DNA of 64,000 bases from DASRDZ01 sp035652335 (GCA_035652335.1 DASRDZ010000015.1:17993-81992); one strand, 5' to 3'. Shown: positions 26,268 to 37,225, counted from the first letter of the stretch. Made by a program: numbers and translations. The notes: generated by a model not told the origin, from the letters alone.

Positions 26268-27587
26268 CTACCGGGGATCGAGCTGGACGGTCCCGGTGGT
26301 GAGCTGGGCGAGGTCGTCGAAGAATCCCGGGTAGGAGACCGACACCGCCTCGGCGCCGTCGATCACGGTGACGCCCGCGCCCGGCAGCGCCAGCGACCCG
26401 GCCACGCCCCAGGCCATGGCCAGCCGGTGGTCGCCGTGGGAGTCGACGGCGGCGGGCTGCAGCCGGGTGGGGCCGGCGATCTCCAGGCCGTCGTCGAACT
26501 CCTCGACGTCGGCGCCCATGGCGCGGAGCCCCTCGGCGACGGCGGCGATGCGGTCGGACTCCTTCACCCGCAGCTCGGCGGCGTCGCGGATGTGGGTGGT
26601 GCCGTGCGCCTGGGTGGCCAGCACGGCGAGGACGGGGATCTCGTCGATGCAGCGCGGCACCAGCTCACCGTCGACGAGCATGCCGGTCAGCTCGCCGCCC
26701 TCGACGGTGACCGTCCCCACGGGTTCCACGCCGCCGGCCGGCTCCCCCTCCTCCACCGTGATGCGCGCGCCCATGGCGCCGAGCGCGTCGAGGAACCCGG
26801 TGCGGCCCGGGTTGAGGGTGACGTTGGGGCAGGTCACCCGCCAGCCCCGCCGGCCCGCCGCCAGCGCCAGGAAGAAGGCCGCCGAGCTGAGGTCGCCGGG
26901 GATGCGCATCCCGAAGGGCTGCAGCGGCGCGGGCGTCATGGTGATCCTGCCGGCGGCGACGGAAACCTCGACGCCGCACATGCGCAGCATCCGCTCGGTG
27001 TGGTCGCGGCTCGGGGCGGGCTCGACGACGGTGGTGGGACCGTCGGCGGCCAGCCCGGCGAAGAGCACCGCCGTCTTCAGCTGGGCGCTGGCCACCGGGG
27101 CGACGTACTCGATGGCGCGCAGCACGGCGCGGCCCTGGATGGCGATCGGCGGCCTGCCGTCGTAGCCGGTCTCCACCTGCGCGCCCATGCGGCGCAGCGG
27201 GTCGGCCACGCGGGCCATGGGGCGGCGGCGCAGCGAGGGGTCGCCGTCGAGCGTGGCGTTGAGGTCGTGTCCGGCCAGAACCCCGGCGAGCATGCGCATG
27301 GTGCTGCCGGAGTTGCCGCAGTCGAGCACCTCGTCCGGGGTGCGCAGGGTGCGGCCCACGCCCGCGCCGTCGAGCGACACGCGCCCGTCGCCGAAGGGAC
27401 GGACCGCGCCGCCGCAGGCGCGCAGGCAGGACGCGGTGCTCTCCACGTCGGCGGCCGGCGAGAGGTTGCCGACGTAGCTGCGGCCCGCCGCCAGGGCGCC
27501 GAGGATGAGGGCGCGGTGCGAGATCGCCTTGTCGCCGGGAACCGTCACCTCGCCGTCGAGCCGCTCGGCGGGAGCGACGTGGCGCAT
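26268..27587 (-). CDS. aroA: 3-phosphoshikimate 1-carboxyvinyltransferase (EPSP synthase)
   Basis: 439 residues. GDKAISHRALILGALA, DCGNSGSTMRMLAGVLA and GDPSLRRRPM are the phosphoenolpyruvate/shikimate-phosphate binding motifs; VKESDRIAAVAEGLRAMG and the catalytic DGDHRLAM-type loop (SHGDHRLAMAW) follow. Sixth step of the shikimate pathway. The ATG lies 2 bp after the tyrA stop; last gene of the aromatic supra-operon. Confidence 0.96.
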   Translation of the reverse strand: MRHVAPAERLDGEVTVPGDKAISHRALILGALAAGRSYVGNLSPAADVESTASCLRACGGAVRPFGDGRVSLDGAGVGRTLRTPDEVLDCGNSGSTMRMLAGVLAGHDLNATLDGDPSLRRRPMARVADPLRRMGAQVETGYDGRPPIAIQGRAVLRAIEYVAPVASAQLKTAVLFAGLAADGPTTVVEPAPSRDHTERMLRMCGVEVSVAAGRITMTPAPLQPFGMRIPGDLSSAAFFLALAAGRRGWRVTCPNVTLNPGRTGFLDALGAMGARITVEEGEPAGGVEPVGTVTVEGGELTGMLVDGELVPRCIDEIPVLAVLATQAHGTTHIRDAAELRVKESDRIAAVAEGLRAMGADVEEFDDGLEIAGPTRLQPAAVDSHGDHRLAMAWGVAGSLALPGAGVTVIDGAEAVSVSYPGFFDDLAQLTTGTVQLDPR

Positions 27588-27589
27588 GC

Positions 27590-28486
27590 TCACCGCACCG
27601 GTCTCCCCTGCTCGGCGCGCTCGGTGAGCCAGGCGGCGCGGAGCTCCCTGGCGGTGGCGAAGTAGGCCTCGGCCGTCTCCGGCCTGCGCAGCGTCCTGGC
27701 CAGCAGCTCCAGCTCCTTGACCAGCGCGTTGAGGGCTTTGAGCATCGCCGCCGGATTGGTCTCCACGATGGCCGAGTACATCTCGGCGTCGCCGCCCGCC
27801 AGGCGCGCCATGTCGCGGAACCCGCCCGCGGCGAGCTGCTGCGCCGCGGTCCACTCGGGGGCCGCGGCCGCGGCGCGCACCAGTGCGGCGCTCAGCGCGA
27901 AGGGCAGGTGGGAGATCCAGGCGACGGTGCTGTCGTGGTCGGCGGCGTCCATCACCTCGACGTGGGCGCCGAGGGCGCGCACCGCGCCGACCCAGGGCGC
28001 GAAGTCCTCCTGCTGCGACGGCGACGTGGGCGTGAGCACCCAGGTGCAGCCCTCGAAGAGGCCGGCCTCGGCGGCGTCGTAGCCGCTCTGCTCGCGCCCC
28101 GCCATGGGGTGGCCGCCGAGGAAGTGGCCCGCCTGCAGGCGCCGCGCGGCCTGCTCGACCACCCACTGCTTGGTGCTGCCGGTGTCGGTGACCAGCAGCC
28201 CGGGGTACTTCGCCGCCTGGTCGAGCCAGTGGGGCATGGCGTCGACGGGGGTGCAGAGCACCGCCAGGTCGGCGTGGCGGAGCAGGTCGGAGGTGGTGCC
28301 GGCGAGGTCGCAGATCCCGTCAGACATGGCACGATCTGCCGTCTCGACGCGGCGGGTGACGCCGACGATGCCCATGTCGGGCAGCTTCTCGCGCAGGGCG
28401 CGGCAGAGCGACGCGCCGATCAGGCCCAGCCCCACCACGGCCACCGCCTGCGGTGCCTCGACGCCCCCGGTGGCGATGGTCCGCAT
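27590..28486 (-). CDS. tyrA: prephenate dehydrogenase
   Basis: 298 residues. N-terminal Rossmann motif VVGLGLIGASLCRALRE, CTPVDAMPHWL, TDTGSTKQWVV, FLGGHPMAGREQSGYDAA (substrate/cofactor site), and the helical dimer domain with DHDSTVAWISHLPFALSAAL. No ACT domain is attached, so tyrosine feedback, if any, must act on the catalytic core. Makes 4-hydroxyphenylpyruvate for tyrosine. Confidence 0.93.
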   Translation of the reverse strand: MRTIATGGVEAPQAVAVVGLGLIGASLCRALREKLPDMGIVGVTRRVETADRAMSDGICDLAGTTSDLLRHADLAVLCTPVDAMPHWLDQAAKYPGLLVTDTGSTKQWVVEQAARRLQAGHFLGGHPMAGREQSGYDAAEAGLFEGCTWVLTPTSPSQQEDFAPWVGAVRALGAHVEVMDAADHDSTVAWISHLPFALSAALVRAAAAAPEWTAAQQLAAGGFRDMARLAGGDAEMYSAIVETNPAAMLKALNALVKELELLARTLRRPETAEAYFATARELRAAWLTERAEQGRPVR

Positions 28487-28494
28487 CACCGCCG

Positions 28495-29538
28495 TCAGCC
28501 GGACGCCGCCGCCGCGGGCTCGGCCACCGTGCGTCCCACCGCCGCGGCGATGGCGCGCAGCTCGGGCATCAGCGCCGCGAAGTTCTGCGGCGTCAGCGAC
28601 TGCGGCCCGTCGGAGAGCGCCTCGTCGGGACGCGGGTGAACCTCGACCATGATGCCGTCGGCTCCGGCGGCGACCGCGGCGCGCGCGGTGGCGTGCACCA
28701 GCGACCACTTGCCGGTCGCGTGCGAGGGGTCGACGATGACGGGCAGGTGGCTCAGCTCCTTGAGCAGCGGCACGGCGGCGATGTCGAGGGTGTTGCGCGT
28801 CGCCGTCTCGAAGGTGCGGATGCCGCGCTCGCAGAGGATGACGTCGTAGTTGCCCTGGGAGAGGACGTACTCGGCGCTGAGCAGCCACTCCTCGATGGTG
28901 CTCGACAGGCCGCGCTTCAGCAGCACCGGCTTGGGCTGGCGGCCCACCTCGCGGAGGAGGTCGTAGTTCTGCATGTTGCGCGCGCCGATCTGCACGATGT
29001 CGGCCGCCTCGCTGACGAACTCCACCTCGCTCGGGGTCATCACCTCGGTGACCACGGGCATGCCGGTCTCCGCGCGGGCGCGGGCGAGATGGGCGAGGCC
29101 GAGGCGGCCCAGGCCCTGGAAGGAGTACGGCGAGGTGCGCGGCTTGAACGCGCCGCCGCGGAGGATGTGGCCGCCGGCGCTGCGCACCGCGTGCGCAGTC
29201 TCCAGCAGCATCTCCTCGCTCTCGACGCTGCAGGGACCGGCCATGACCACCACCTGGCCGCCGCCGATCTGCACGCCGCCGGTCAGGGTGATGACGCTGT
29301 CGGTGGTGCGCCATTCGCGCCCGCTCAGCTTGAACGGCTTGGTGATGCGGACGACGTCCTCGACCGCCTCGTCGTGGGTGAAGGCGTCGCGCAGCGAGAA
29401 GGGGTCGTGGCCGATGACGCCGATGACGGTGCGGTCCTCGCCGGTGCTGAGGTGGGTCTTGAGGCCGCGGGCCTCGACCCTGGCGCAGACGCGGTCGATG
29501 TCGGCCTTCGACGCGCCGGACTTCATGACGATGATCAT
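28495..29538 (-). CDS. aroF: 3-deoxy-7-phosphoheptulonate (DAHP) synthase, type I-beta
   Basis: 347 residues. The N-terminal ferredoxin-like domain (about 1-70, MIIVMKSGASKADIDRV, TVIGVIGHD) is the regulatory extension of Thermotoga/Bacillus-like enzymes; the barrel shows MAGPCSVESEE, LRGGAFKPRTSPYSFQGLG, QIGARNMQNYDLL, ILCERGIRTFE, VIVDPSHATGKW and MVEVHPRPDEALSDG. First step of the shikimate pathway. Placed next to a separate chorismate mutase, which in Bacillus-type enzymes is fused to this domain set. Confidence 0.95.
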   Translation of the reverse strand: MIIVMKSGASKADIDRVCARVEARGLKTHLSTGEDRTVIGVIGHDPFSLRDAFTHDEAVEDVVRITKPFKLSGREWRTTDSVITLTGGVQIGGGQVVVMAGPCSVESEEMLLETAHAVRSAGGHILRGGAFKPRTSPYSFQGLGRLGLAHLARARAETGMPVVTEVMTPSEVEFVSEAADIVQIGARNMQNYDLLREVGRQPKPVLLKRGLSSTIEEWLLSAEYVLSQGNYDVILCERGIRTFETATRNTLDIAAVPLLKELSHLPVIVDPSHATGKWSLVHATARAAVAAGADGIMVEVHPRPDEALSDGPQSLTPQNFAALMPELRAIAAAVGRTVAEPAAAASG

Positions 29539-29557
29539 CGGGAGCGCACCTGCCCGC

Positions 29558-30004
29558 TCACGGCGTGGGCACCGCGGTGTCGCGGCGCAGGTTGGCGGGC
29601 TGGGGGAGGTCGCCGGCGCGGGCGCGGTCGAGCTCGGCCTTGATGGCCAGCGCGCCGCGCAGGTAGACGTGGCGGATGGCGCTCTGCGGCCGGTCGGTGT
29701 TGACCAGGATCATCGCCCGGATGCAGCGCGGGATGCTGCGCGGGTTCTCGTAGGGGACGTCCATCTCGTGCCCGCAGATGAGCGGCACGTCGACCCAGCC
29801 CAGGCGTCGCGCCGCCACGGCGGGGAACTCCGTCTTGAGGTCGGTGGTGGTGGTGAACCAGGCGCCCGCCACGTCCTCGGCGACGATGCCGTTGGCCTCG
29901 ATCAGCGCGGAGAGCAGCTCGCGAGTCGCCTCGACGATCTCCACCGCGCTGTCCTCCTGCGCCGTCGTCGCGCCGCGGATGCCGCGCACCGCGAGAGCCG
30001 GCAT
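29558..30004 (-). CDS. aroH: chorismate mutase, AroH class
   Basis: 148 residues of the monofunctional AroH fold: VRGIRGATTAQEDS at the N-terminus with the substrate Arg, LLSALIEANGI, DLKTEFPAVAARRLGW, VPLICGHEMDV and the basic RAMILVNTD strand. Converts chorismate to prephenate. The ATG overlaps the trpA stop (TGATG), so its synthesis is tied to the trp genes although it draws chorismate away from tryptophan. Confidence 0.93.
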   Translation of the reverse strand: MPALAVRGIRGATTAQEDSAVEIVEATRELLSALIEANGIVAEDVAGAWFTTTTDLKTEFPAVAARRLGWVDVPLICGHEMDVPYENPRSIPRCIRAMILVNTDRPQSAIRHVYLRGALAIKAELDRARAGDLPQPANLRRDTAVPTP

Positions 30005-30809
30005 CACGCCGCGCCCAGCATGCCGCGCAGGAACCGCTCGGCCGCGCCCGCGGGATCACCGGCCTGCGCGGCGACGGCGTTGAGCAGCGCCGACCCGACC
30101 ACGGCGCCTTCCGCGTGGCCGCGCAGCGCTTCGAGATGCGCGTTCGTCGAGAGGCCGAAGCCCAGGGCGCGCGGCAGGTCGGTGACCCTGCGAACCCGGC
30201 GGAGCAAGTCCATGGCCTCCTCGGCGATCTCGGTGCGCGCCCCCGTGGTGCCGGTGACGCTGACGCAGTACACGAAGCCCGACGCGTGCGCGCAGGCCAC
30301 CGCGAGGCGTGCGTCCGGGGTCGTCGGAGCGACGAGCAAGATTAGCGCGAGCCCGGCCGCGTCCGCCGCGGCGCGGATCTGCCCCGCCTCCTCCAGCGGC
30401 ACGTCGGGGACGATCAGCGCGTCGGCACCCGCGGCGGCGGCGTCGGCGGAGAAGCGCTCCAGGCCGTAGGAGAGCACCGGGTTGACGTAGGTCATGAGCG
30501 CGAGCGGCAGCTGCACTCCCGCGGCCCGCGCCCCGGCCACCTGCTCCAGCGCCAGGTTGACGGTCATTCCGTTCTCCAGCGCGCGCTGCGAGGTGCGCTG
30601 GATGGTGGGTCCGTCGGCGAGCGGATCGCTGAAGGGCAGGCCGACCTCGGCGGCGAGGCAGCCGGCGCGCTCGGCGGCCTGCAGCAGCGCGGCGGTGTCG
30701 TTCAGGTGCGGGAAACCCGCCGTCACATAGGGGATGAGTCCCGGCAATCCCTTCGGGTCGCGGCGCGCGAAGGCATCGGCCAGACGCGCCCCGGCGAGCT
30801 GCTGCGCGC

Positions 30810-30813
<4 letters not shown>
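30004..30813 (-). CDS. trpA: tryptophan synthase alpha subunit
   Basis: 269 residues. PYVTAGFPHLNDT carries the catalytic region start; LPFSDPLADGPTIQ, ALMTYVNPVLSYG, LIVPDVPLEEA and FVYCVSVTGTTGAR are the expected TIM-barrel motifs. Cleaves indole-glycerol phosphate to indole. In the usual EVGxPFSDP signature the Tyr/Phe loop is conserved. ATG overlaps the trpB stop (ATGA). Confidence 0.96.
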
Positions 30814-32007
<1,194 letters not shown>

Positions 32008-32015
<8 letters not shown>

Positions 32016-32673
32016 GGGCCTCCCTCCGCGAGGGCGCCGGTCCGACGACGTCGAAGGCGGCGCGCGCGGTGCGCACGTAGGCGCGCACCAGGTCGGGGTC
32101 CTTGACGCCCGGCGCGGACTCCAGGCCGCTCGACGCGTCGACTCCGTAGGGGCGGACCCGGGCGATGGTGTCGGCCACGCTGTCCGGCGTGATCCCGCCG
32201 GCGAGGACGATGCGGCGGTGCAGCGCGACGTTGGCGGCCCACTCCAGGGGCAGCCGCCGCCCGGTGCCGCCGGGAAGGGCGCTCTCGATCTCCGGCGCAG
32301 CGTCGAGGAGGACGACGCCCGAGGGCGGCCACTCGAAGGTGTAGGCCTGCTTCTCGGTGCCGACGTTCATGCCGCGGATGACCGGAACCGTGCAGTCCAC
32401 CAGCAGCGACGGCGCCACGTTCTCGCCGTGCACCTGCACCGCGTCGAGGCGGAAGCGGGAGGCGAGCTGGTTGCACAGCTGCGCGTCCGCGTCGACGAGC
32501 ACGCCGACGAGGTCCGCGCGACCACCCACCGCCTCCATCACCGCCTCCGCCTGCGCCTCGTCGACGTGGCGCGGGCTGCGCGGCTCGAAGACCATGCCGA
32601 TCCAGTCGGCGCCCGTCTCCACCGCCAGCTCGGCGATCTGCGGCGTGCTGACGCCGCACACCTTGACGATCAT
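32008..32673 (-). CDS. trpF: phosphoribosylanthranilate isomerase
   Basis: 221 residues, slightly longer than usual through a C-terminal Arg-rich tail. KVCGVSTPQIAELAVETGAD (catalytic Cys), GMVFEPRSPRHV, VQVHGENVA, LAGGITPDSVADTI and GVDASSGLESAPGVKD are diagnostic. Third step of the trp branch in pathway order after TrpD. ATGA overlap with trpC. Confidence 0.96.
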
Positions 32674-33470
32674 CGCGCCCGCGCCGCCTCGACCAGCTCA
32701 CGGCAGGCCGCCTCGGCGTCGCCGCTGCGCATCAGCACCTCGCCCACCAGGATCGCGTCGGCGCCCTCGTCGCGCAGGCGGCGCACATCGGCCGCGGTGC
32801 GCACCCCGGACTCGGCGACGCACACCGCATCCGAGGGCAGCAGCCGGCGCAGCCGCGCAAACGTCCCCAGGTCGGTGGTCAGCGTGCGCAGGTCCCGGTT
32901 GTTGACGCCGATGCACGTGCCGCCGCTGTCCGCCGCCCGGCGCGCCTCCTCCTCGTCGTGCACCTCGACCAGGGCGTCGACGCCGAAACGGCGCGCGGCG
33001 TCGAGGCAGTCGAGCAGCGCATCCCCCTCGAGCACGGCGGCGATGAGCAGCACCGCGTCCGCACCCGCGACCCGCGCCTCGGCGATCTGCACCGGGTCGA
33101 CGGTGAAGTCCTTGCGCAGCACGGGGATCGCGGCGGCGTCGCGGGCGGCGACCAGGTCGTCGAGGGAGCCGCCGAAGTCGGGGCCGTCGGTGAGAACGGA
33201 GAGCGCAGCCGCACCGGCATCGGCGTAGCCGCGCGCGACGGCGGCGGGGTCGAGGTCGCCGCGCAGCGCGCCACCGCTCGGGGAGCGGCGCTTCATCTCG
33301 GCGATGATCGTGCCGCCTGCCAACGCGGCGACGAAGCCCCGCGCGGGGGGCATGGATTCGGCCTTGGCCCACAGCGTGCCCGCCGCGCATTGCAGGTCGG
33401 CGGCCTCCTGCTGCTTGCGGGCGACGATCGGGGCAAGGGCGCCGAGGCGGGCGCTGTCGATCGCGCTCAC
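32670..33470 (-). CDS. trpC: indole-3-glycerol-phosphate synthase
   Basis: 266 residues. IIAEMKRRSPSGG with catalytic Lys, LSVLTDGPDFGGSL, VLRKDFTVDPVQIAEA, LIAAVL, LVEVHDEEEA, GVNNRDLRTL and VAESGVRT are all present. Starts at GTG 33470, overlapping the trpG stop as GTGA. trpD would normally lie between trpG and trpC but is missing here. Confidence 0.95.
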   Translation of the reverse strand: MSAIDSARLGALAPIVARKQQEAADLQCAAGTLWAKAESMPPARGFVAALAGGTIIAEMKRRSPSGGALRGDLDPAAVARGYADAGAAALSVLTDGPDFGGSLDDLVAARDAAAIPVLRKDFTVDPVQIAEARVAGADAVLLIAAVLEGDALLDCLDAARRFGVDALVEVHDEEEARRAADSGGTCIGVNNRDLRTLTTDLGTFARLRRLLPSDAVCVAESGVRTAADVRRLRDEGADAILVGEVLMRSGDAEAACRELVEAARAR

Positions 33471-34096
33471 GCGGAGGCGCTCCGCGCGGGCTCGGATGGG
33501 CTCACTGAGGGGATGCCTGCCAGGAAGGCGCCCAGCAACCGGTGTCCCACCGGGGTGCAGATCGACTCGGGATGGAACTGCACCCCGGCGACGGGATGCA
33601 CCCGGTGCCGCAGCCCCATGACCAGCCCGTCGTCGGTCCAGGCGGTGACCTGCAGCTCCTGCGGCAGCGACGAGCGCTCCACGACGAGCGAGTGGTACCG
33701 CGTCGCCTCGAAGGGGTCCGGCAGCCCCGCGAAGACGCCGGACCCGTCGTGGCGCACCCGGCTCACCTTGCCGTGCATCACCGTCGGCGCGCGCACCACG
33801 CGACCGCCGTACGCCTGGCCGATCGCCTGATGTCCGAGGCAGACGCCGAGCAGCGGCGTCGACGCGCCCATCAGCCGGACGACGTCGAGCGAGATCCCCG
33901 CCTCGTCGGGCGTGCACGGCCCCGGGGAGATCACCACGCCCGCCGGCTCCATCTCCGCCAGCTCGGCCGCCGAGAGCGCGTCGTTGCGGAACACCGCCAC
34001 ACGCGCGCCCAGCTCACCGAGGTACTGCACCAGGTTGTAGGTGAAGGAGTCGTAGTTGTCGACCACGGCGACGACGCCGTGCAGCGACTCGCTCAT
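33467..34096 (-). CDS. trpG: anthranilate synthase component II (glutamine amidotransferase)
   Basis: 209 residues, class I amidotransferase. VVDNYDSFTYNLVQYLGELG at the N-terminus, oxyanion region SPGPCTPDEAG, nucleophile Cys in LGVCLGHQAIGQAYGG, and the His-Glu pair in GVQFHPESI. Supplies ammonia to TrpE; may also serve PabB. ATGA overlap with trpE. Confidence 0.96.
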   Translation of the reverse strand: MSESLHGVVAVVDNYDSFTYNLVQYLGELGARVAVFRNDALSAAELAEMEPAGVVISPGPCTPDEAGISLDVVRLMGASTPLLGVCLGHQAIGQAYGGRVVRAPTVMHGKVSRVRHDGSGVFAGLPDPFEATRYHSLVVERSSLPQELQVTAWTDDGLVMGLRHRVHPVAGVQFHPESICTPVGHRLLGAFLAGIPSVSPSEPARSASA

Positions 34097-35610
34097 GCCT
34101 CCAGCCCCCGGTTCGCCGTCGCCACCGCGGCGAGCACCGCCGCCACCTTGTTGTCGATCTCCAGCGCCTCCTCCTGCGGTGTCGAGTCGGCGACGATGCC
34201 GCCCGATGCCTGCGCGTAGGCGACGCCGTCCTTGACCAGCAGGGTGCGCAGGGTGATCGCGGTGTCGAGGTTGCCGCCGAAGCCGAGGTAGCCGACCGTG
34301 CCCGCGTAGACGCCGCGGACCTCCGGCTCCAGCTCGGCGATGATCTCCATCGCCCGCACCTTGGGCGCGCCCGTCACCGTGCCGGCCGGGAAGCAGGCGC
34401 GCAGCGCGTCGACGGCGGTGCAGCCGTCGCGCAGCTCACCTGTGATGGTCGAGACCATGTGCATGACGTGCGAGTAGCGTTCGATCTCCATGAACTCGGT
34501 GACCTTCACCGTCCCGGTGCGGCAGACCCGCCCCACGTCGTTGCGCCCCAGGTCGACGAGCATGAGGTGCTCGGCGCGCTCCTTCTCCGACTCGCGCAGC
34601 TCGCGCTCCAGCGCGAGGTCGCGCTCCGGCGTGGCGCCGCGGCGGCGCGTGCCCGCGATGGGGTGGTACTCGACGTCGCGCCCGGTGACGCGCACCAGCA
34701 TCTCCGGCGAGGCGCCGACGATGTCGCAGGCCGGCGTGGCCAGGAAGAACATGTAGGGCGAGGGATTGATCGAGCGCAGCGCGCGGTAGACGTCGAACGG
34801 CGCGGCGCGCAGCGGAACGGCGAAGCGACGTCCGACCTGCACCTGGAAGACGTCGCCGGCGAGGATGTACTCCTTGCAGCGCTCCACCGCCCGCATGTAG
34901 TCGGGCCGAGAGAAGTTGGCCGACTCGTCGGCGCCGACTCCCGCCACCGACTCGTCGGGCAGGACCGCCGGCGGCGGCAGGGGACGGCGCAACCGGTCGC
35001 GCAGCTCCTCCAGCCGGCCCACTGCGTCGGCGTAGGCGCGGGCCACGTCCGCCCCGCGCGGGGTGCGGGCGTGGGTCATCAGCAGCATGCGGTGGGTGAC
35101 GTGGTCGAAGGCGATCAGCGTGTCGACCAGGGCGAACCAGCCCTCGGGCAGGCGCAGCGGGTCGCGCGGCGCCACCGGGATGCGCTCGAACCGGGTTGCG
35201 GCCTCGTACGACAGGAACCCGATGGCCCCGCCCGCGAAGGGCGGCGACGCGCCCGGGACGGGTGCGACGCGGTACCGCGCCACCGCCCGCTCCACCGGGA
35301 GCAGCGGGTCGCCGTGCTCCTCGCGCGTCTCCCCGCCGTCCGCAGAGCGCGTCGTGGCGACGCCGCCCTCGAAGGTGATGGTGCAGAAGGGGTCGCGCCC
35401 CAGGAAGCTGTAGCGCGCCAGCCGCTCGCCACCCTCGACCGACTCCAGGAGGAAGGAGCCGGGAGCCACGCCCAGGCGCAGGAAGGCGCTCACCGGCGTG
35501 TCGCAGTCGGCCAGCAGCTCGGTCACCACCGGCACCAGGTCGTGCTCAGTGGCGAGGGTGCGGACCTCGTCGAGGGACGGGTGGCAGGTCGCGGTCGTGC
35601 GGGTCACCAT
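34093..35610 (-). CDS. trpE: anthranilate synthase component I
   Basis: 505 residues. The N-terminal regulatory half has FLLESVEGGERLARYSFLG, with the LLES tryptophan-binding motif; the chorismate-binding half has ILAGDVFQVQVGRRF, YHPIAGTRRRG, LVDLGRNDVGRVC and GTVTGAPKVRAMEII. Feedback inhibition by tryptophan is therefore expected. Sits 22 bp after the aminotransferase gene; no tryptophan leader peptide or T-box is seen in that gap. Confidence 0.96.
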   Translation of the reverse strand: MVTRTTATCHPSLDEVRTLATEHDLVPVVTELLADCDTPVSAFLRLGVAPGSFLLESVEGGERLARYSFLGRDPFCTITFEGGVATTRSADGGETREEHGDPLLPVERAVARYRVAPVPGASPPFAGGAIGFLSYEAATRFERIPVAPRDPLRLPEGWFALVDTLIAFDHVTHRMLLMTHARTPRGADVARAYADAVGRLEELRDRLRRPLPPPAVLPDESVAGVGADESANFSRPDYMRAVERCKEYILAGDVFQVQVGRRFAVPLRAAPFDVYRALRSINPSPYMFFLATPACDIVGASPEMLVRVTGRDVEYHPIAGTRRRGATPERDLALERELRESEKERAEHLMLVDLGRNDVGRVCRTGTVKVTEFMEIERYSHVMHMVSTITGELRDGCTAVDALRACFPAGTVTGAPKVRAMEIIAELEPEVRGVYAGTVGYLGFGGNLDTAITLRTLLVKDGVAYAQASGGIVADSTPQEEALEIDNKVAAVLAAVATANRGLEA

Positions 35611-35632
35611 GAGGCCATCGCACCCTCACGGC

Positions 35633-36913
35633 TCACGCCCGCAGCCGGCCGGGGGGAACGCTGGCATCCGGCCGCACTCCAGCGGCGGATGCTGGCGTGG
35701 GGGAGCTCCCCCGATCTGGGCGCGCGTCAGCGTGCCGGACGGGCGGAGTTGCGGCCAGGTGTGCCTCGAACCGTTGCAGGGCGAGCTGCAGGTTCTCCAG
35801 CGAGTTGGCGTAGCTGAAGCGCAGGTGGCCCTTGCCGTGCTCGCCGAAGGCGGTGCCCCAGAGGCAGGCGACGCCGGCCTCGGTGAGCAGCGAGTCGGCC
35901 AGGGAGCGCTCGTCCCAGCCGGTGCCCTCGATGTTGGGGAACACGTAGAAGGCGCCGACGGGCTTGTGGCAGCGCACCCCCGGGATGCGGTTGAGCCCGT
36001 CGACGAGGGCGTCGCGGCGGCGCTGGAACTCGGCGCGCATGGCGTCGACGGCGCGGTCTGATTCGGGCGACTCGAAGGCCTCGACGGCGGCCATCTGGGT
36101 GAAGGCCGCGGCGCAGGACGAGGTGTTGATCATCAGCTTGTCGAAGCGCTGCGCCAGCTCCACCGGCATCACCCCCCAGCCCAGCCGCCAGCCGCACATC
36201 GCCCACGCCTTGCTGACACCGTCCATGAGAATGGTGCGGTCCTGGATCTCGGGGATGGAGTACATCGAGACGTGCTCGCCGTCGTACACCAGGCGCCCGT
36301 AGATCTCGTCGCTGAGGATGACCAGGTCGCGCTCCATCGCCAGCTCCGCCACCGCCTCGCAGTCGGAGCGCGTCAGCGCGCCGCCGGTGGGATTGGCCGG
36401 GGTGTTGACGATGAGCATGCGGGTGCGGTCGGTGACCAGCGAGCGCAGCTCCTCGACGTCGAGCCGGAACTGGTTCGACTCGCGGATGGGGATGGGCACG
36501 GGCCTGGCGCCGACGAACTGCGTCAGCGAGTGGTAGATCGGGTAGCCGGGGTCGGGGTAGATCACCTCGTCGCCCGGCTCGATCAGCGAGAGCAGGGCGA
36601 AGTGCAGCACGTTCTTGCTGCCCGGGACCATCACCACCTGCTGCGCCTGCGGGCTGGCGCCGGTCCACCGGTGCACGTAGCGCGCCACCGCCTCGCGCGC
36701 CTCCATGATGCCGCTGGCCGGCGTGTAGTGCGTCGAACCATTGCGGATCGCCGCATACGCGGCCTCGACGATGTTGTCCGGCGTGGGGAAGTCGGGCTCG
36801 CCGATCTCCAGGTGGACGATGTCGCGACCCTGCGCCTCCAGCGCCCGGGCGCGAGCCAGCACCTCGAAGGCGCCCTCGGTGCCGAGCACCGACATGCGGT
36901 CAGCGATGCGCAT
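35633..36913 (-). CDS. pyridoxal-phosphate aminotransferase, aspartate aminotransferase family
   Basis: 426 residues, fold type I. IGEPDFPTPDNIVEAA, HYTPASGIMEAREAVA, YPDPGYPIYHS, NTPANPTGGALT, SDEIYGRLVYDG, and the PLP lysine in DGVSKAWAMCGWRLGW. The last 35 residues form a Pro/Ala/Arg tail of no family. ATG at 36913; a GTG at 36919 overlapping the acylphosphatase stop is an alternative. Placement directly ahead of the aromatic operon suggests aspartate, aromatic or prephenate transamination. Confidence 0.88.
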   Translation of the reverse strand: MRIADRMSVLGTEGAFEVLARARALEAQGRDIVHLEIGEPDFPTPDNIVEAAYAAIRNGSTHYTPASGIMEAREAVARYVHRWTGASPQAQQVVMVPGSKNVLHFALLSLIEPGDEVIYPDPGYPIYHSLTQFVGARPVPIPIRESNQFRLDVEELRSLVTDRTRMLIVNTPANPTGGALTRSDCEAVAELAMERDLVILSDEIYGRLVYDGEHVSMYSIPEIQDRTILMDGVSKAWAMCGWRLGWGVMPVELAQRFDKLMINTSSCAAAFTQMAAVEAFESPESDRAVDAMRAEFQRRRDALVDGLNRIPGVRCHKPVGAFYVFPNIEGTGWDERSLADSLLTEAGVACLWGTAFGEHGKGHLRFSYANSLENLQLALQRFEAHLAATPPVRHADARPDRGSSPTPASAAGVRPDASVPPGRLRA

Positions 36914-36915
36914 GG

Positions 36916-37209
36916 TCACGAGGTCACCCGCATGTGGTCGGGCAGGGTGCGGTGCGCCGCCGGTTCCTCGCGCACGTCGACGGCGCTGACGCGCGCGTGC
37001 ATCGGGCCCTCGCGCATCAGGTCGAGCAGGCGCTCCACCGCCGGGCGCGGGCCCTCCATCAGCGCCTCGACGCTGCCGTCGGGGCGGTTGGAGACCTCGC
37101 CGCGGATGCCCAGGTCCTGGGCGTGGCGCTGCACGAAGGCGCGGTAGCCCACCATCTGGACGCGTCCCCGGGCGGTGGCGCGGACGCGGACGAAGTCGCT
37201 CTCGGGCAT
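36916..37209 (-). CDS. acyP: acylphosphatase
   Basis: 97 residues. GRVQMVGYRAFVQRHA holds the phosphate-binding loop and catalytic Arg, and EVSNRPDGSVEALMEG the catalytic Asn; the full small alpha/beta sandwich is present. Hydrolyses acyl phosphates in the cytoplasm. A perfect TATAAT lies 10 nt before the ATG. It is the first gene of the long minus-strand aromatic run, so this promoter may drive the whole set. Confidence 0.92.
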   Translation of the reverse strand: MPESDFVRVRATARGRVQMVGYRAFVQRHAQDLGIRGEVSNRPDGSVEALMEGPRPAVERLLDLMREGPMHARVSAVDVREEPAAHRTLPDHMRVTS

Positions 37210-37219
37210 CAGGCGCTCG

Positions 37220-37225
37220 ATTATA
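37220..37225 (-). promoter_or_regulatory. -10 box (TATAAT), probable promoter of the aromatic run
   Basis: Exact TATAAT consensus in otherwise GC-rich DNA, ending 10 nt before the acylphosphatase ATG. No ribosome-binding site and no clear -35. Confidence 0.55.
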